From Streptococcus didelphis DSM 15616 (GTDB lineage: Bacteria > Bacillota > Bacilli > Lactobacillales > Streptococcaceae): a DNA stretch of 64,000 nt. The notes below the pieces were generated by a model. It saw nothing but the letters and a program-made list of their open reading frames with translations. It searched no databases and was not told where the DNA came from. This document shows positions 1 to 9,174 of the stretch, in pieces; position 1 is the stretch's first letter, and each line of letters starts with the position of its first letter. Position numbers and translations under genes: made by a program. Where the stretch lies: positions 248,001-312,000 of the forward strand of contig NZ_KB904188.1 of NCBI RefSeq assembly GCF_000380005.1. The letters are read 5' to 3'.

Positions 1-464
1 TAGGCTTTGCAGTTGGTGATCCAGAAATTATTGCAGCTATGACTAAGATTATTGGTCAAACAACCTCTAATCTGACCACCGTTACCCAGTTTGCAGGTAT
101 TGAAGCCTTTCTAGGTGAACAAAGTCAGGCTGAAAAGATGCGTCAGGCCTTTGAAGAGCGACTAAATACCATTTATCCCCTTCTTAACCAAGTACCAGGC
201 TTTAATATACTGAAGCCTCAAGGAGCCTTTTATCTCTTTCCAAATGTTAAGGAGGCCATGGATATGCTAGGTTATACAGACGTAACAGCCTTTACCGATG
301 CTATTTTAGAAGAGGTAGGAGTAGCTATGGTAACAGGAGCAGGTTTTGGAGCACCAGACAATATTCGCCTCAGCTATGCTGCAGATATGGAGACTCTAAA
401 AGAGGCTATGCGACGTTTAAATCACTTTATGTTAAAAAATAGTAGAAAAAGAGAGAAGGAATAA
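1..464 (+). CDS. Aspartate-type aminotransferase, C-terminal part (5' end outside window)
   Basis: The reading frame is open from base 3 to the TAA at 462-464 and gives the last about 153 residues of a fold-type I PLP aminotransferase. The remnant begins GFAVGDPEIIAAMTK, the stretch that normally follows the PLP-lysine motif, so the catalytic lysine lies outside the window. Near the end it has KPQGAFYLFPNV and the C-terminal Arg region NIRLSYA, which binds the substrate carboxylate. It is most like the streptococcal aspartate/aromatic aminotransferase (AspC/AraT family); which substrate it prefers cannot be told from this part. The stop is 3 nt before asnS, an arrangement that suggests co-transcription. 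The internal ATG at 39 is not a start. Confidence 0.85.
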   Translation, partial: GFAVGDPEIIAAMTKIIGQTTSNLTTVTQFAGIEAFLGEQSQAEKMRQAFEERLNTIYPLLNQVPGFNILKPQGAFYLFPNVKEAMDMLGYTDVTAFTDAILEEVGVAMVTGAGFGAPDNIRLSYAADMETLKEAMRRLNHFMLKNSRKREKE

Positions 465-467
465 CTA

Positions 468-1814
468 ATGGCAAAAGAATATGTAGCAATTAGAGATGTT
501 AAAAAACATGTAGGAGAAGAAATTACCATAGGTGCCTGGGTAGCTAACAAGTCTGGTAAAGGAAAACTTGCCTTTTTACAACTTCGTGATGGAACTGCCT
601 TCTTCCAAGCAGTTGCCTTTAAACCAAATTTTCTTGAGAAATATGGTCAAGAATTAGGAACTGAAAAATTTGAAATAATTAAACACCTTAGCCAAGAAAC
701 CTCCGTTAAGGTTACTGGCATAGTCAAAGAAGATGCACGTTCAAAATTTGGCTATGAATTAGATCTTACAGACTTAGAAATCCTTGGCTCATCTCTTGAT
801 TATCCGATTACACCCAAAGAACATGGGACAGATTTCTTGATGGATAATCGTCATCTATGGTTACGTTCTCGTAAACAAATGGCTATCATGCAAATCCGTA
901 ATGCTATTATTTATTCAACATATGAATTCTTTGATCAAAATGGCTTTATTAAATTTGACAGCCCAATCTTATCAGGGAATGCAGCTGAAAATACAACGGA
1001 ATTATTTGAAACAGACTATTTTGGCAACCCAGCTTTCCTTAGTCAGTCAGGCCAGCTTTACTTAGAAGCAGGTGTTATGGCTTTAGGACGTGTCTTTGAC
1101 TTTGGCCCTGTCTTTCGTGCTGAGAAATCTAAGACTCGTCGTCATTTAACAGAGTTTTGGATGATGGATGCTGAATATTCTTTCTTATCTCATGATCAAT
1201 CTCTTGATTTACAAGAAGCTTATGTAAAAGCTATGATTCAGGGAGTTTTAGACCGAGCACCCCAGGCATTAGAGATTTTAGCACGTGATGTTGAGGCACT
1301 TAAGAAATATATCGCAGAGCCTTTTAAACGTGTCTCTTATGATGATGCTATTAGTCTCTTACAAGAGCACGAAGCTGATCCAGATGCTGATTATGAACAT
1401 ATCGAGCATGGAGATGATTTTGGTTCCCCACATGAAACTTGGATTTCTAATTATTTTGGTCTTCCAACCTTTGTGGTGAACTATCCAGCTAGCTTTAAGG
1501 CCTTTTATATGAAGCCAGTCCCTGGCAATGAGGACCGTGTTTTATGTGCAGACCTACTAGCTCCAGAAGGCTATGGTGAAATTATTGGTGGTTCTGTCCG
1601 TGAAGATGACTATCAAAAATTATATGATAAGATTATCGAAAATGGTCTCAATCCAGATGACTATGCATTTTACCTTGATCTTCGTAAGTATGGTTCTGTT
1701 CCACATGCAGGTTTTGGCCTTGGCTTAGAACGTATGGTTACCTTTGTAGCAGGAACAAAACATATCCGCGAAGCTATTCCTTTCCCAAGAATGTTGCATA
1801 GAATTAAACCATAG
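468..1814 (+). CDS. asnS: Asparaginyl-tRNA synthetase
   Basis: 448 residues, the usual length for bacterial AsnRS, a class IIb synthetase that charges tRNA-Asn with asparagine in the cytoplasm. The N-terminal OB-fold anticodon-binding domain covers about residues 1-105. Class II motif 2 ([16 protein letters not shown], about residue 215) and motif 3 (GFGLGLERM, about residue 414) are intact. AsnRS rather than AspRS is indicated by the short length, without the GAD insertion domain of bacterial AspRS. It starts with ATG 3 nt after the aminotransferase stop, with GAGAAGGAA as ribosome binding site, so the two genes probably form an operon. No frameshift or odd composition. Confidence 0.96.
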   Translation: MAKEYVAIRDVKKHVGEEITIGAWVANKSGKGKLAFLQLRDGTAFFQAVAFKPNFLEKYGQELGTEKFEIIKHLSQETSVKVTGIVKEDARSKFGYELDLTDLEILGSSLDYPITPKEHGTDFLMDNRHLWLRSRKQMAIMQIRNAIIYSTYEFFDQNGFIKFDSPILSGNAAENTTELFETDYFGNPAFLSQSGQLYLEAGVMALGRVFDFGPVFRAEKSKTRRHLTEFWMMDAEYSFLSHDQSLDLQEAYVKAMIQGVLDRAPQALEILARDVEALKKYIAEPFKRVSYDDAISLLQEHEADPDADYEHIEHGDDFGSPHETWISNYFGLPTFVVNYPASFKAFYMKPVPGNEDRVLCADLLAPEGYGEIIGGSVREDDYQKLYDKIIENGLNPDDYAFYLDLRKYGSVPHAGFGLGLERMVTFVAGTKHIREAIPFPRMLHRIKP

Positions 1815-1996
1815 ATATTTAAGGAATAAGATTATAAAAACTGAAAATAGTTATAAATCACTTGAAACTAGCCCTAAAAGCTTGGTTTTGAGTGTTTTTT
1901 AGTTAACAAGTCAAGAAAAAATTCTAGCTTAAGTGCCTATTGCTTAGGGTTTAGAACTTTGTATAAGAAAAACTAAATTTTTCAGAAAGTAAAGGT

Positions 1997-2033
1997 TTTC
2001 TTTAAGCTTTCTTTAAGTTTTTAAGCAGATAAT
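1997..2033 (+). promoter_or_regulatory. CiaR-type direct repeat and -10 element
   Basis: TTTAAG (2001-2006), five bases, TTTAAG (2012-2017), then ten bases and a -10-like GATAAT (2028-2033). TTTAAG-N5-TTTAAG is the published recognition sequence of the streptococcal response regulator CiaR, which lies in place of a -35 and about 10 bp before the -10. Each half-site is preceded by the same TTTC, giving an 11-bp tandem repeat. The predicted transcript starts near 2040 and runs toward the DUF1003 gene. Confidence 0.6.
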
Positions 2034-2083
2034 CTGAAAGGTTAAAGGCTTTTTAAAAAGCTCTCTTTAATTTAAAAAAACAG

Positions 2084-2144
2084 GCTTGCACACCAGCAAG
2101 CATCTCAATAAAAACTTCAAGCTCTAAAAGAGAAGTATTGAGAT
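2084..2144 (+). promoter_or_regulatory. Structured 5' leader of the DUF1003 gene
   Basis: Two stem-loops lie back to back. The first is GCTTGC/GCAAGC (2084-2101). The second has outer arms ATCTCAATA (2102-2110) and TATTGAGAT (2136-2144) and inner pairs CTT/AAG and CTCT/AGAG. The second stem ends one base before the ribosome binding site GGAAAGAGG, so it could affect translation start. Neither hairpin is followed by a T-run on the plus strand, so they are not ordinary terminators for that direction. The rest of 1815-2159 is AT-rich and holds no gene that I can see. Confidence 0.4.
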
Positions 2145-2159
2145 GGAAAGAGGCAGAAC

Positions 2160-2918
2160 ATGAACAAAGATACTCGTGTTATAGACGCTATTAATGGCAA
2201 ACTAGCTTTTATAAGAGAAGGGGTTTTCCTTTGTAAGCTAGATAAACAATTACAAAACTTAATTTTAAAAGATTACCCTAAACTCAAGCCCTCCTCTTTT
2301 ATCAGTCACCAGACCCTGGCCACCTATCGTCTTTACTACCTAAATGAAATGATTGAAAATGCAAAGATGAAAAATGAAACCGTTCGAGAAATGGTCTATG
2401 ATGTGTCTAAAAATAAGAATTATTCTAACTTAAATGTCCAAGAACAGCTCGATAGCAAGATTACCTTTGGGCAAAAACTAGCAGATGACGTTACCCGTTT
2501 TGGGGGGACCTGGACCTTTATTATTTGTTTTTTAATTTTTATGCTGGTTTGGATGGTTTTTAACCTCCTTAATCCTTTTGGCTGGGCTTTTGATAAGTAT
2601 CCCTTTATCTTGCTTAATCTCGCTTTGTCCACAATAGCAGCTGTCCAGGCTCCCTTGATTATGATGAGTCAAAATAGGGCTTCAGAATATGATAGATTGC
2701 AAGCAAAGAATGACTATGAAGTTAATAGAACCTCTGAGGAAGGGGTTCGCATGCTACATTCTAAAATTGACCACCTGGTTTTACAAGACCAATCTGATCT
2801 CTTACAAATTCAAAAACTTCAAACAGAAATCATGGTCTCTATCAGTGAAAAGCTCAGCCATTTAAACCTTTTAGAAAAAGATGACTTGGAGGATGTTGAA
2901 AAAGACAACTCCTTATAA
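2160..2918 (+). CDS. DUF1003 family membrane protein
   Basis: 252 residues. Two membrane segments (about 117-137 and 148-169) flank the family's hallmark, KYPFILLNLALSTIAAVQAP followed by MMSQNR. The N-terminal 110 residues are predicted cytosolic and hydrophilic; the C-terminal tail (170-252) is charged and helical. DUF1003 proteins have no established biochemical role, so none is claimed. The gene stands alone between asnS and ccdA, with the CiaR-type promoter and a structured leader in front and its own terminator behind. The ATG at 2160 follows GGAAAGAGG at a normal distance. If the CiaR site is real, the protein belongs to the cell-envelope stress response. Confidence 0.85.
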   Translation: MNKDTRVIDAINGKLAFIREGVFLCKLDKQLQNLILKDYPKLKPSSFISHQTLATYRLYYLNEMIENAKMKNETVREMVYDVSKNKNYSNLNVQEQLDSKITFGQKLADDVTRFGGTWTFIICFLIFMLVWMVFNLLNPFGWAFDKYPFILLNLALSTIAAVQAPLIMMSQNRASEYDRLQAKNDYEVNRTSEEGVRMLHSKIDHLVLQDQSDLLQIQKLQTEIMVSISEKLSHLNLLEKDDLEDVEKDNSL

Positions 2919-2928
2919 GAAAATAATA

Positions 2929-2963
2929 AATCTCTTGAAAGCTGACTTTCTTGAGATTTTTTT
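2929..2963 (+). terminator. Rho-independent terminator after the DUF1003 gene
   Basis: AATCTC and GAAAG arms pair with CTTTC and GAGATT around a short loop, followed directly by seven T. Confidence 0.75.
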
Positions 2964-3100
2964 GCCCTATTTTTCTCCTCTTTTGAGATTTACATTTATT
3001 ATCGTATTAAATCCAAGTTTTTCGAGATGATAGTCTATGTCTTTTAGCTTAAGAATGGCCTATACTTAGTCTATAACTAAAACATAAGGAGGTAGCTCAG

Positions 3101-3826
3101 TTGGATATTTCATTACTTGTTATAGCATCAGTATTTTTAGCTGGCTTACTATCATTTTTTTCACCCTGTATCTTCCCTGTATTACCAGTATATTTAGGCA
3201 TTTTATTAGATCACGAGGACAAGCATACTTTTAAACTATTTGGGAAACAGTTCAATTGGTACAGTCTCATGAAAACCTTGGCCTTTATTGCAGGCCTCTC
3301 AACAGTATTTATAACCTTGGGTTATGGGGCAGGGTTTTTAGGGGACATCCTTTATAGGAATTGGTTTCGGATTTTACTAGGCCTCTTTATTATCTTACTA
3401 GGGCTGCATCAGATGGATATTTTTACCATTAAAAGATTGCAGAAGCAAAAAAGCTTTACTTATCATAAAAAAGAAAATCGTAATGAACTTTTAAGTGCTT
3501 TTCTCTTAGGCTTAACATTCTCATTTGGTTGGACACCCTGTGTAGGACCTGTACTAAGTTCAGTGCTAGGTTTAGCAGCAGCGGGAGGTAATGGGAGTTT
3601 GACAGGCGGTATCTATATGCTCTTTTATACTTTAGGGCTAGCCATTCCATTTCTCTTATTAGCCATAACCTCATCAGCTCTCTTGCAGCATTTTAATAAG
3701 TTGAGACCTTACATTCCCTTAATGAAAAAGATAGGTGGTGTCTTAATTATCTTTATGGGAATTCTTATTATGACAGGTAGTGTTAATGCTATCACAGCTT
3801 TTTTTGAAAATCTTTTTAATCACTAA
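3101..3826 (+). CDS. ccdA: CcdA-type thiol-disulfide transmembrane electron transporter
   Basis: 241 residues, highly hydrophobic, about six membrane helices. The two redox cysteines sit in the family motifs FSPCIFPVLP (Cys23) and WTPCVGPVLS (Cys147). CcdA/DsbD-beta proteins carry reducing equivalents from cytoplasmic thioredoxin across the membrane to extracytoplasmic thioredoxin-like proteins. The start is a TTG, supported by AAGGAGG at 3087-3093; the mature start MDISLLVIAS matches other streptococcal CcdA proteins. It is followed by the lipoprotein thioredoxin and msrAB, so its job here is very likely to supply electrons for methionine-sulfoxide repair outside the membrane. A -10-like TATACT lies at 3061-3066. 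Confidence 0.92.
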   Translation: MDISLLVIASVFLAGLLSFFSPCIFPVLPVYLGILLDHEDKHTFKLFGKQFNWYSLMKTLAFIAGLSTVFITLGYGAGFLGDILYRNWFRILLGLFIILLGLHQMDIFTIKRLQKQKSFTYHKKENRNELLSAFLLGLTFSFGWTPCVGPVLSSVLGLAAAGGNGSLTGGIYMLFYTLGLAIPFLLLAITSSALLQHFNKLRPYIPLMKKIGGVLIIFMGILIMTGSVNAITAFFENLFNH

Positions 3827-3845
3827 CATTATTGGAGGAATTATT

Positions 3846-4478
3846 ATGAAAAAAACATCCCTTATCCTAACAACAGGTATTATCTGTACAACATTATTAG
3901 CAGCCTGCTCAAATAATAATCAGATGAAAGATAAAGCCATGAATGAAAACAAAACAAGCATGACAAGTAAGGACAAGATGTCTGATAGTAAAAAAATGTC
4001 TGGAAAAGAGACGGAAATGGCAAAAGATAAGATGACTACTAGCAAAATGACCAAGGGAGAAAAGGCTCCTGATTTCACCTTAAAGGCTACAGATGGTAAA
4101 ACCTATCGTTTGTCTGACTTAAAAGGTAAGAAAGTATACCTTAAGTTTTGGGCATCATGGTGTTCTATCTGCCTATCAACCCTTCCTGACACCAACAAAT
4201 TAGCTAAAAAAGCAGGTGATGATCTGGTGGTATTATCAGTTGTTTCCCCAAACCATAATGGTGAAAAATCAGAAGAAGACTTTAAAAAATGGTTTAGTGG
4301 GTTAGACTATAAGGATCTGCCTGTCGCTTTAGATAATGAAGGAAAATTATTGAAAGACTACGGTGTTCGTTCATATCCAACGTCAGTCTTTATTGACCGT
4401 GATGGTGTCTTGGTTGATAAGCATGTCGGCTTTATGAATGCAAAGGATATTGATAAAAAGTTGGCAAGCATTAAATAA
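3846..4478 (+). CDS. Extracytoplasmic thioredoxin-like lipoprotein (TlpA/Etrx type)
   Basis: 210 residues from the ATG at 3846, chosen because GGAGG lies just upstream and a signal peptide follows at once. The lipobox LLAAC puts the lipidated cysteine at residue 21. The thioredoxin fold (about 72-210) has the redox motif WCSIC (Cys106, Cys109) and a cis-Pro in SYPTSVF. Between lipid anchor and domain, residues 27-68 hold eight methionines spaced every 5-7 residues in a Lys/Ser/Thr-rich linker. In pneumococcus, the related Etrx proteins pass electrons from CcdA to MsrAB, and the same three-gene order is seen here. The Met-rich linker is unusual and could itself be oxidised, repaired, or bind metal; that is inference. 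Confidence 0.9.
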   Translation: MKKTSLILTTGIICTTLLAACSNNNQMKDKAMNENKTSMTSKDKMSDSKKMSGKETEMAKDKMTTSKMTKGEKAPDFTLKATDGKTYRLSDLKGKKVYLKFWASWCSICLSTLPDTNKLAKKAGDDLVVLSVVSPNHNGEKSEEDFKKWFSGLDYKDLPVALDNEGKLLKDYGVRSYPTSVFIDRDGVLVDKHVGFMNAKDIDKKLASIK

Positions 4479-4495
4479 GAAGGGAGTGAAAGCTC

Positions 4496-5599
4496 ATGGA
4501 TAGTAAGAAAATCATTGTTTTTCTTTTGGGAATTCTCTTAGTAGGGGTTGGTTTCTACTTTTATTCTAACCAACCCAAAAAGGATTCCATCACTCATATT
4601 AAAAAAGCAGCTGTCGCTATCACACATAAAAAGAAGGAGAAAGTCATGCCTGTAGCTAAAGAGAATCAAAAAGAAATCTACTTGGCAGGAGGTTGTTTCT
4701 GGGGTGTTGAAGAATATTTTTCCAAGGTTAAAGGGGTAACAGATGCTGTATCTGGCTATGCTAATGGGAGAGGTGACACCACTAATTATCAACTCATAGG
4801 CCAAACAGGACATGCTGAAACAGTCAAAGTAACCTATGATTCTAGCCTTATTTCATTAAAAGATATTCTCTTACATTATTTTAGGATAATAGACCCAACA
4901 AGTAAGAATAAACAAGGAAATGACAGCGGTAGCCAGTATCGAACAGGAGTCTATGTGACAGACCAGGAAGATTTAAAGACTGTCGATCAGGTCTTTGATC
5001 AGATGGCTAAAAACTATGATAAACCTATTGTTGTGGAAAAAGCACCACTGAAAAACTTTATCAAAGCAGAAGACTATCACCAAGATTACTTAAAGAAAAA
5101 TCCTAATGGGTATTGTCACATCAATGTTAATGAAGCTTCTTATCCTGTAATTGATGAAAGCCTTTATAAAAAACCAAGTGATCAAGAACTCAGAAAAAAA
5201 TTAAGCAAGGAAGAATATGCAGTAACCCAAGAAAATGAAACAGAACAAGCCTTTTCAAACCGTTACTGGGATCAATTTGAAGCAGGGATTTATGTTGATA
5301 TTGCTACTGGTGAACCCCTCTTTTCATCCAAAGATAAATTTGAATCAGGTTGTGGTTGGCCAAGTTTTACCAAGCCAATCAGTCCAGATGTTGTTCACTA
5401 CAAGGACGATACTAGCTATAATATGAAACGAGTAGAAGTCCGTAGTCGTGTAGGAAATTCCCATCTAGGTCATGTCTTTACAGATGGTCCTAAGGATAAA
5501 GGAGGCTTACGCTACTGCATTAACAGCTTATCTATTAGCTTTATTCCCAAAAAAGAGATGCAGGCTAAGGGTTATGGTTACTTATTAGACAATCTATAA
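4496..5599 (+). CDS. msrAB: Membrane-anchored bifunctional methionine sulfoxide reductase MsrA-MsrB
   Basis: 367 residues. An N-terminal membrane anchor (about 5-24) and a short charged linker lead into MsrA, with its catalytic cysteine in GCFWG (Cys67), then MsrB, with GCGWPSF (Cys286) and the catalytic RYCIN (Cys341) near the end. MsrA reduces the S form and MsrB the R form of Met sulfoxide. The anchor places both domains outside the membrane. It follows the lipoprotein thioredoxin by 17 nt and ccdA just before that, so the three genes form one electron chain from cytosol to surface proteins. Length and motifs look complete. Confidence 0.95.
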   Translation: MDSKKIIVFLLGILLVGVGFYFYSNQPKKDSITHIKKAAVAITHKKKEKVMPVAKENQKEIYLAGGCFWGVEEYFSKVKGVTDAVSGYANGRGDTTNYQLIGQTGHAETVKVTYDSSLISLKDILLHYFRIIDPTSKNKQGNDSGSQYRTGVYVTDQEDLKTVDQVFDQMAKNYDKPIVVEKAPLKNFIKAEDYHQDYLKKNPNGYCHINVNEASYPVIDESLYKKPSDQELRKKLSKEEYAVTQENETEQAFSNRYWDQFEAGIYVDIATGEPLFSSKDKFESGCGWPSFTKPISPDVVHYKDDTSYNMKRVEVRSRVGNSHLGHVFTDGPKDKGGLRYCINSLSISFIPKKEMQAKGYGYLLDNL

Positions 5600-5617
5600 G
5601 ATAAAGCCCTAAAACTT

Positions 5618-5626
5618 TGCTATAAT
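5618..5626 (+). promoter_or_regulatory. Extended -10 promoter of the two-component genes
   Basis: TGC followed by TATAAT (5621-5626) is an extended -10 element in the 57-nt gap between msrAB and the response regulator; no good -35 is seen. It suggests that the regulator pair can be transcribed separately from msrAB. Confidence 0.5.
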
Positions 5627-5656
5627 AAGTAGTAATCAAAGTGAAAGGTGTTTAGC

Positions 5657-6397
5657 ATGTTCTCAATCCTAATTGCAGAAGACGAGTATTTAGTTCGTCG
5701 TGGGATTCGTTCCTTGATTAATTTTGATACCTATCAGATTACTTCTATTGAAGAGGCTGAAAATGGTCTTATTGCTTGGCAAAAGGTTCAAGAGATGAAA
5801 CCTGATATCATTCTTACAGATATCAATATGCCTCAGTTGGATGGGATTAAGCTGGCTCAATTAACCAAAGAACGCTACCCTGAAACCCATATTGTCTTTT
5901 TAACTGGTTATGATGATTTTAATTATGCTGTCTCTGCCTTAAAATTAGGTGCAGATGATTACCTTTTAAAACCCTTTTCGAAAAAGGATGTTGAGCAGAT
6001 GCTCTCAAAGCTTGTTGCTAACTTATCTAGTGATCGTAAGCGAAAACAGGTAGAAGATTTAGTAGAAGTGAGCCATTCTTCTCAAATAGAAGAAGCCATT
6101 CAAGAAGCATTAACAGACTCAGATTTGAGCCTTAAAACCTTGGCTCAAACTCTTGGTTTTAGTCCCAACCACCTTAGTTTTTTAATTAAAAAAGAACTAG
6201 GGATTTCTTTCCAAGATTATTTGGTTCAAGAGCGTCTGAAAAAGGCTAAACTACTTTTATTAACCAGTGATTTGAAAATTTATGAGATAGCCGAGGCAGT
6301 AGGATTTTCAGATATGAACTATTTTTCATGGCGATTTAAACAAGTTGTCGGGGTAAGTCCGAGACAGTTTAGAAAAGGAGAAGATGGTCATGTCTAG
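5657..6397 (+). CDS. Response regulator with AraC-type DNA-binding domain (YesN-like)
   Basis: 246 residues. The receiver domain (about 1-120) has the acidic pair EDE at 8-10, the phosphoacceptor Asp55 in LTDINMP and the conserved Lys in LLKPF. The C-terminal region (about 150-246) is a two-helix-turn-helix AraC domain ending in the family signature YFSWRFKQVVGVSPRQFR. I take the ATG at 5657 rather than the in-frame GTG at 5648, because GAAAGG lies 8 nt before the ATG and the protein then starts with the receiver strand FSILIAEDE. The gene overlaps the sensor kinase by 14 nt or less. Position right after msrAB hints that it controls that operon, but YesN-type regulators often control sugar or stress genes. 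Confidence 0.9.
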   Translation: MFSILIAEDEYLVRRGIRSLINFDTYQITSIEEAENGLIAWQKVQEMKPDIILTDINMPQLDGIKLAQLTKERYPETHIVFLTGYDDFNYAVSALKLGADDYLLKPFSKKDVEQMLSKLVANLSSDRKRKQVEDLVEVSHSSQIEEAIQEALTDSDLSLKTLAQTLGFSPNHLSFLIKKELGISFQDYLVQERLKKAKLLLLTSDLKIYEIAEAVGFSDMNYFSWRFKQVVGVSPRQFRKGEDGHV

Positions 6398-8093
6398 AAA
6401 ATCTCTCCTGGTCAGGCTTTTAACCTTTATCTTTTTGGTTATTCTCTTTTTATTAGCTCTGGTGGGCTTTGCTTATTATCAAAAAAGTGCAGTAGTGGTT
6501 AAGGATCTAACAGAACAAAAAACAAATGAAAGCCTTCATCAAAGTAGTCATTTTGTGAGTTCTTATATCCAAAAACTAGAAGATACTAGTTCAAGCTTAG
6601 CAAGTAGTACGGATCTTAGAAGCTATATCAAAGACCCCAGCTCTGCTAATGGCCAAACTCTAAAAGGACTTTTTGAGACCATTTTAAAGACCAATTCTGA
6701 TCTTGTTTCAGCAACCCTTATTACCAAAACAGGGCAAGTTATTTCTACAGATCAGGACTTGACCATGCAGACTTCTACCAATATGATGCAGGAAAAGTGG
6801 TATCAGGTAGCAATTGCCCAAAAGGGAACACCGGTCTTAAGCTCGGCGCATCAAACAGCTGTTAAGGGCAAAGAAAAGGACTGGGTTATTTCTGTCACTC
6901 AAGAAGTGGTTAATCAAACAGGTGATAACTTAGGCGTTCTACGGCTTGATATTGCCTATAAGACCCTATCTTCTTATCTTGATCACCTCAAGCTAGGAAA
7001 AGAAGGCTTTGCCTTTATTGTCAATAAAAATCATGAGTTTGTCTACCATCCCAAGCAAACAGTCTATTCCTCAAAGGCTGATATGGACAGCATGAAGCCC
7101 TACATAGCAGTCAAAAAAGGTTACCTAGAAGATAAGGTCTATGTCTCTCAGGTAGGAATTGATAAGAGCAACTGGACCTTAATTGGGGTGGCATCTTTAG
7201 ATGAGTTGAAGATGATCCGTCACAATATGTTTGCCTCTTTTGGCTTAATAAGCTTAGTTGCCTTTTTTATCTGTATTTTTGGCATAGGCTTTGCTTTTCG
7301 TCTTTGGATAAAACCCTTGAAAGATTTACAGGCCCTGATGTTGGCTGTAGGTCAGGGGAAAAGACAAATGAGGGCCAAAGAAGTTGGGGCTAGCGAGTTT
7401 GTAGACCTAGCAAAACAGTTTAACCATATGTTAGATGAGATAGATAATCTGCTCTTAGCTGTTCAAGAAAAAGAACAAAAAAGCCGTCAGTATGAACTAC
7501 AGGCCTTGTCAAGTCAGATAAATCCCCATTTCTTGTACAATACCCTAGATACCATTGTCTGGATGGCAGAATTTAATGACAGCCGTAAGGTTGTTGAATT
7601 AACCCAATCCCTAGCTTCTTATTTCCGCCTAGCTCTTAACAATGGTAACGAGGAGATTAGCCTCAAATCAGAACTAGAACATGTTAGGCAGTATCTTTTT
7701 ATCCAAAAACAACGCTATGGGGACAAACTAAACTATGAGATTGAAGAATTGCCCACCTATGATCAGTACAAGTTGCCAAAATTAGTTTTGCAACCTATTG
7801 TGGAAAATGCTATTTACCACGGGATTAAAGAAATTGATAAAGCAGGTTACATCCGGATTTCTGTTACAGAAGAAGGAGACCATCTTGTCATTAGTATTTA
7901 TGATAATGGGCAGGGTATAAACATCTCAAAAGCTCAACAAAAAGCCAAACCTCTTAAACAAGGAGGTGTCGGCTTAGCCAATGTTGACCAAAGGCTCAAG
8001 CTACAATTTGGGAAATCCTATCATATGGCAATAAAAAGTCAAGATTACCAGTATACAGAGATTCAACTCTACTTTCCTAAGAAGTTAGACTAA
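6384..8093 (+). CDS. Sensor histidine kinase, YesM family
   Basis: 569 residues. Membrane helix at about 8-28, an extracytoplasmic sensor of Cache type (about 30-285), a second helix (about 287-310), HAMP linker (about 312-365), the His_kinase domain with SSQINPHFLYNTLD (phospho-His about 382), and an HATPase domain with the N-box IVENAIYHGIKE and the G-box DNGQGI. Such kinases sense extracellular small molecules and phosphorylate AraC-type regulators like the upstream partner. Two ATG codons (6384 and 6390) are possible; AAAGGAG at 6373-6379 fits either. The Cache ligand cannot be inferred. Confidence 0.92.
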   Translation: MVMSRKSLLVRLLTFIFLVILFLLALVGFAYYQKSAVVVKDLTEQKTNESLHQSSHFVSSYIQKLEDTSSSLASSTDLRSYIKDPSSANGQTLKGLFETILKTNSDLVSATLITKTGQVISTDQDLTMQTSTNMMQEKWYQVAIAQKGTPVLSSAHQTAVKGKEKDWVISVTQEVVNQTGDNLGVLRLDIAYKTLSSYLDHLKLGKEGFAFIVNKNHEFVYHPKQTVYSSKADMDSMKPYIAVKKGYLEDKVYVSQVGIDKSNWTLIGVASLDELKMIRHNMFASFGLISLVAFFICIFGIGFAFRLWIKPLKDLQALMLAVGQGKRQMRAKEVGASEFVDLAKQFNHMLDEIDNLLLAVQEKEQKSRQYELQALSSQINPHFLYNTLDTIVWMAEFNDSRKVVELTQSLASYFRLALNNGNEEISLKSELEHVRQYLFIQKQRYGDKLNYEIEELPTYDQYKLPKLVLQPIVENAIYHGIKEIDKAGYIRISVTEEGDHLVISIYDNGQGINISKAQQKAKPLKQGGVGLANVDQRLKLQFGKSYHMAIKSQDYQYTEIQLYFPKKLD

Positions 8094-8121
8094 GAGAACT
8101 TATTAGCTTAGAGTTAATCAT

Positions 8122-8168
8122 AAAAAGATCCCAAACAAAGAGAGTTGATCTCAGCTTGGGGTCTTTTT
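8122..8168 (+). terminator. Terminator after the kinase gene
   Basis: AAAAAGATCCCAA pairs with TTGGGGTCTTTTT (one G-T pair), ending in a T-run. The A-rich 5' arm would let it work in both directions. Confidence 0.75.
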
Positions 8169-8243
8169 GGTTTTCACCCATTTTTAAAGGAGAAGCTTTA
8201 TAGTTAGAGCAGATGAGCTTATGGCTAATAGCTTTTTATGTGT

Positions 8244-8249
8244 TATAAT
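8244..8249 (+). promoter_or_regulatory. Extended -10 of the rapZ-yvcK-whiA operon
   Basis: TGT directly followed by TATAAT, 34 nt before the rapZ ATG. Confidence 0.5.
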
Positions 8250-8283
8250 GAAAGTAATAGTGTATAAGAAAGGATTCGAGGAA

Positions 8284-9174
8284 ATGCCAAACAACCAAAT
8301 AGACCTTGTCATTATCTCTGGAATGAGCGGCGCTGGCAAAACAGTTGCTATTCAGTCATTTGAAGACCTAGGATATTTTACCATTGATAATATGCCCCCT
8401 ACCTTGGTTCCAAAATTTTTAGAAATCATTGATCAAACCAATGATAATAAGCGTGTTGCCCTTGTCGTTGACATGAGAAGTCGCACATTTTTCAAAGAGA
8501 TTAATATGATTTTAGATGAAATTGAGGATAAGGATAACCTGTCTTTAAAAATTCTATATTTAGATGCTACTGATAATGAGCTGGTTTCGCGCTACAAGGA
8601 AACAAGACGGAGTCATCCTCTGGCAGTGGATGGTCGTGTCATGGATGGTATTAAACTAGAAAGAGAGCTTTTGGCCCCCTTAAAAAGTTTAAGTCAAAAT
8701 GTTGTTGATACTAGTGAATTGACCCCTAGACAGCTCCGCCAAGTCATATCAGAACAATTTTTAAGTGCTTCTAACACCGTTTCTTTCAGGGTAGAAGTCA
8801 TGAGCTTTGGGTTTAAATATGGGATTCCTTTGGATGCGGATTTGATTTTTGATGTTCGCTTTTTACCAAACCCTTATTATTTACCCGAATTGCGCCAACA
8901 AAATGGCCTTGATAAGCCTGTTTATGACTATGTCATGGAGCAAGAAGAATCTGAAAGTTTCTACCAACACCTAGTGGACCTTTTAATCCCCATTCTACCT
9001 GCCTATAAAAAAGAAGGTAAATCTCTCTTAACCATTGCTATTGGCTGTACTGGCGGACAACACCGTAGTGTGGCCTTTGCCCACCGTCTGGCAGAAACCA
9101 TTCAAAAAGATTGGCCTGTCAATGAAAGCCATAGAGACAAAGATAAACGTAAGGAAACTGTAAACCGATCATGA
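8284..9174 (+). CDS. rapZ: RapZ/YvcJ nucleotide-binding protein
   Basis: 296 residues from the ATG at 8284. The frame is open further upstream, but the family's N-terminus (short tail then [13 protein letters not shown]) begins here. Walker A is GMSGAGKT (13-20). The conserved C-terminal half has [23 protein letters not shown] and [16 protein letters not shown]. In Bacillus the homologue YvcJ is a nucleotide-hydrolysing protein; in E. coli RapZ controls amino-sugar synthesis through small RNAs and UDP-GlcNAc sensing. It overlaps yvcK by 4 nt in the conserved rapZ-yvcK-whiA operon. Confidence 0.95.
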   Translation: MPNNQIDLVIISGMSGAGKTVAIQSFEDLGYFTIDNMPPTLVPKFLEIIDQTNDNKRVALVVDMRSRTFFKEINMILDEIEDKDNLSLKILYLDATDNELVSRYKETRRSHPLAVDGRVMDGIKLERELLAPLKSLSQNVVDTSELTPRQLRQVISEQFLSASNTVSFRVEVMSFGFKYGIPLDADLIFDVRFLPNPYYLPELRQQNGLDKPVYDYVMEQEESESFYQHLVDLLIPILPAYKKEGKSLLTIAIGCTGGQHRSVAFAHRLAETIQKDWPVNESHRDKDKRKETVNRS

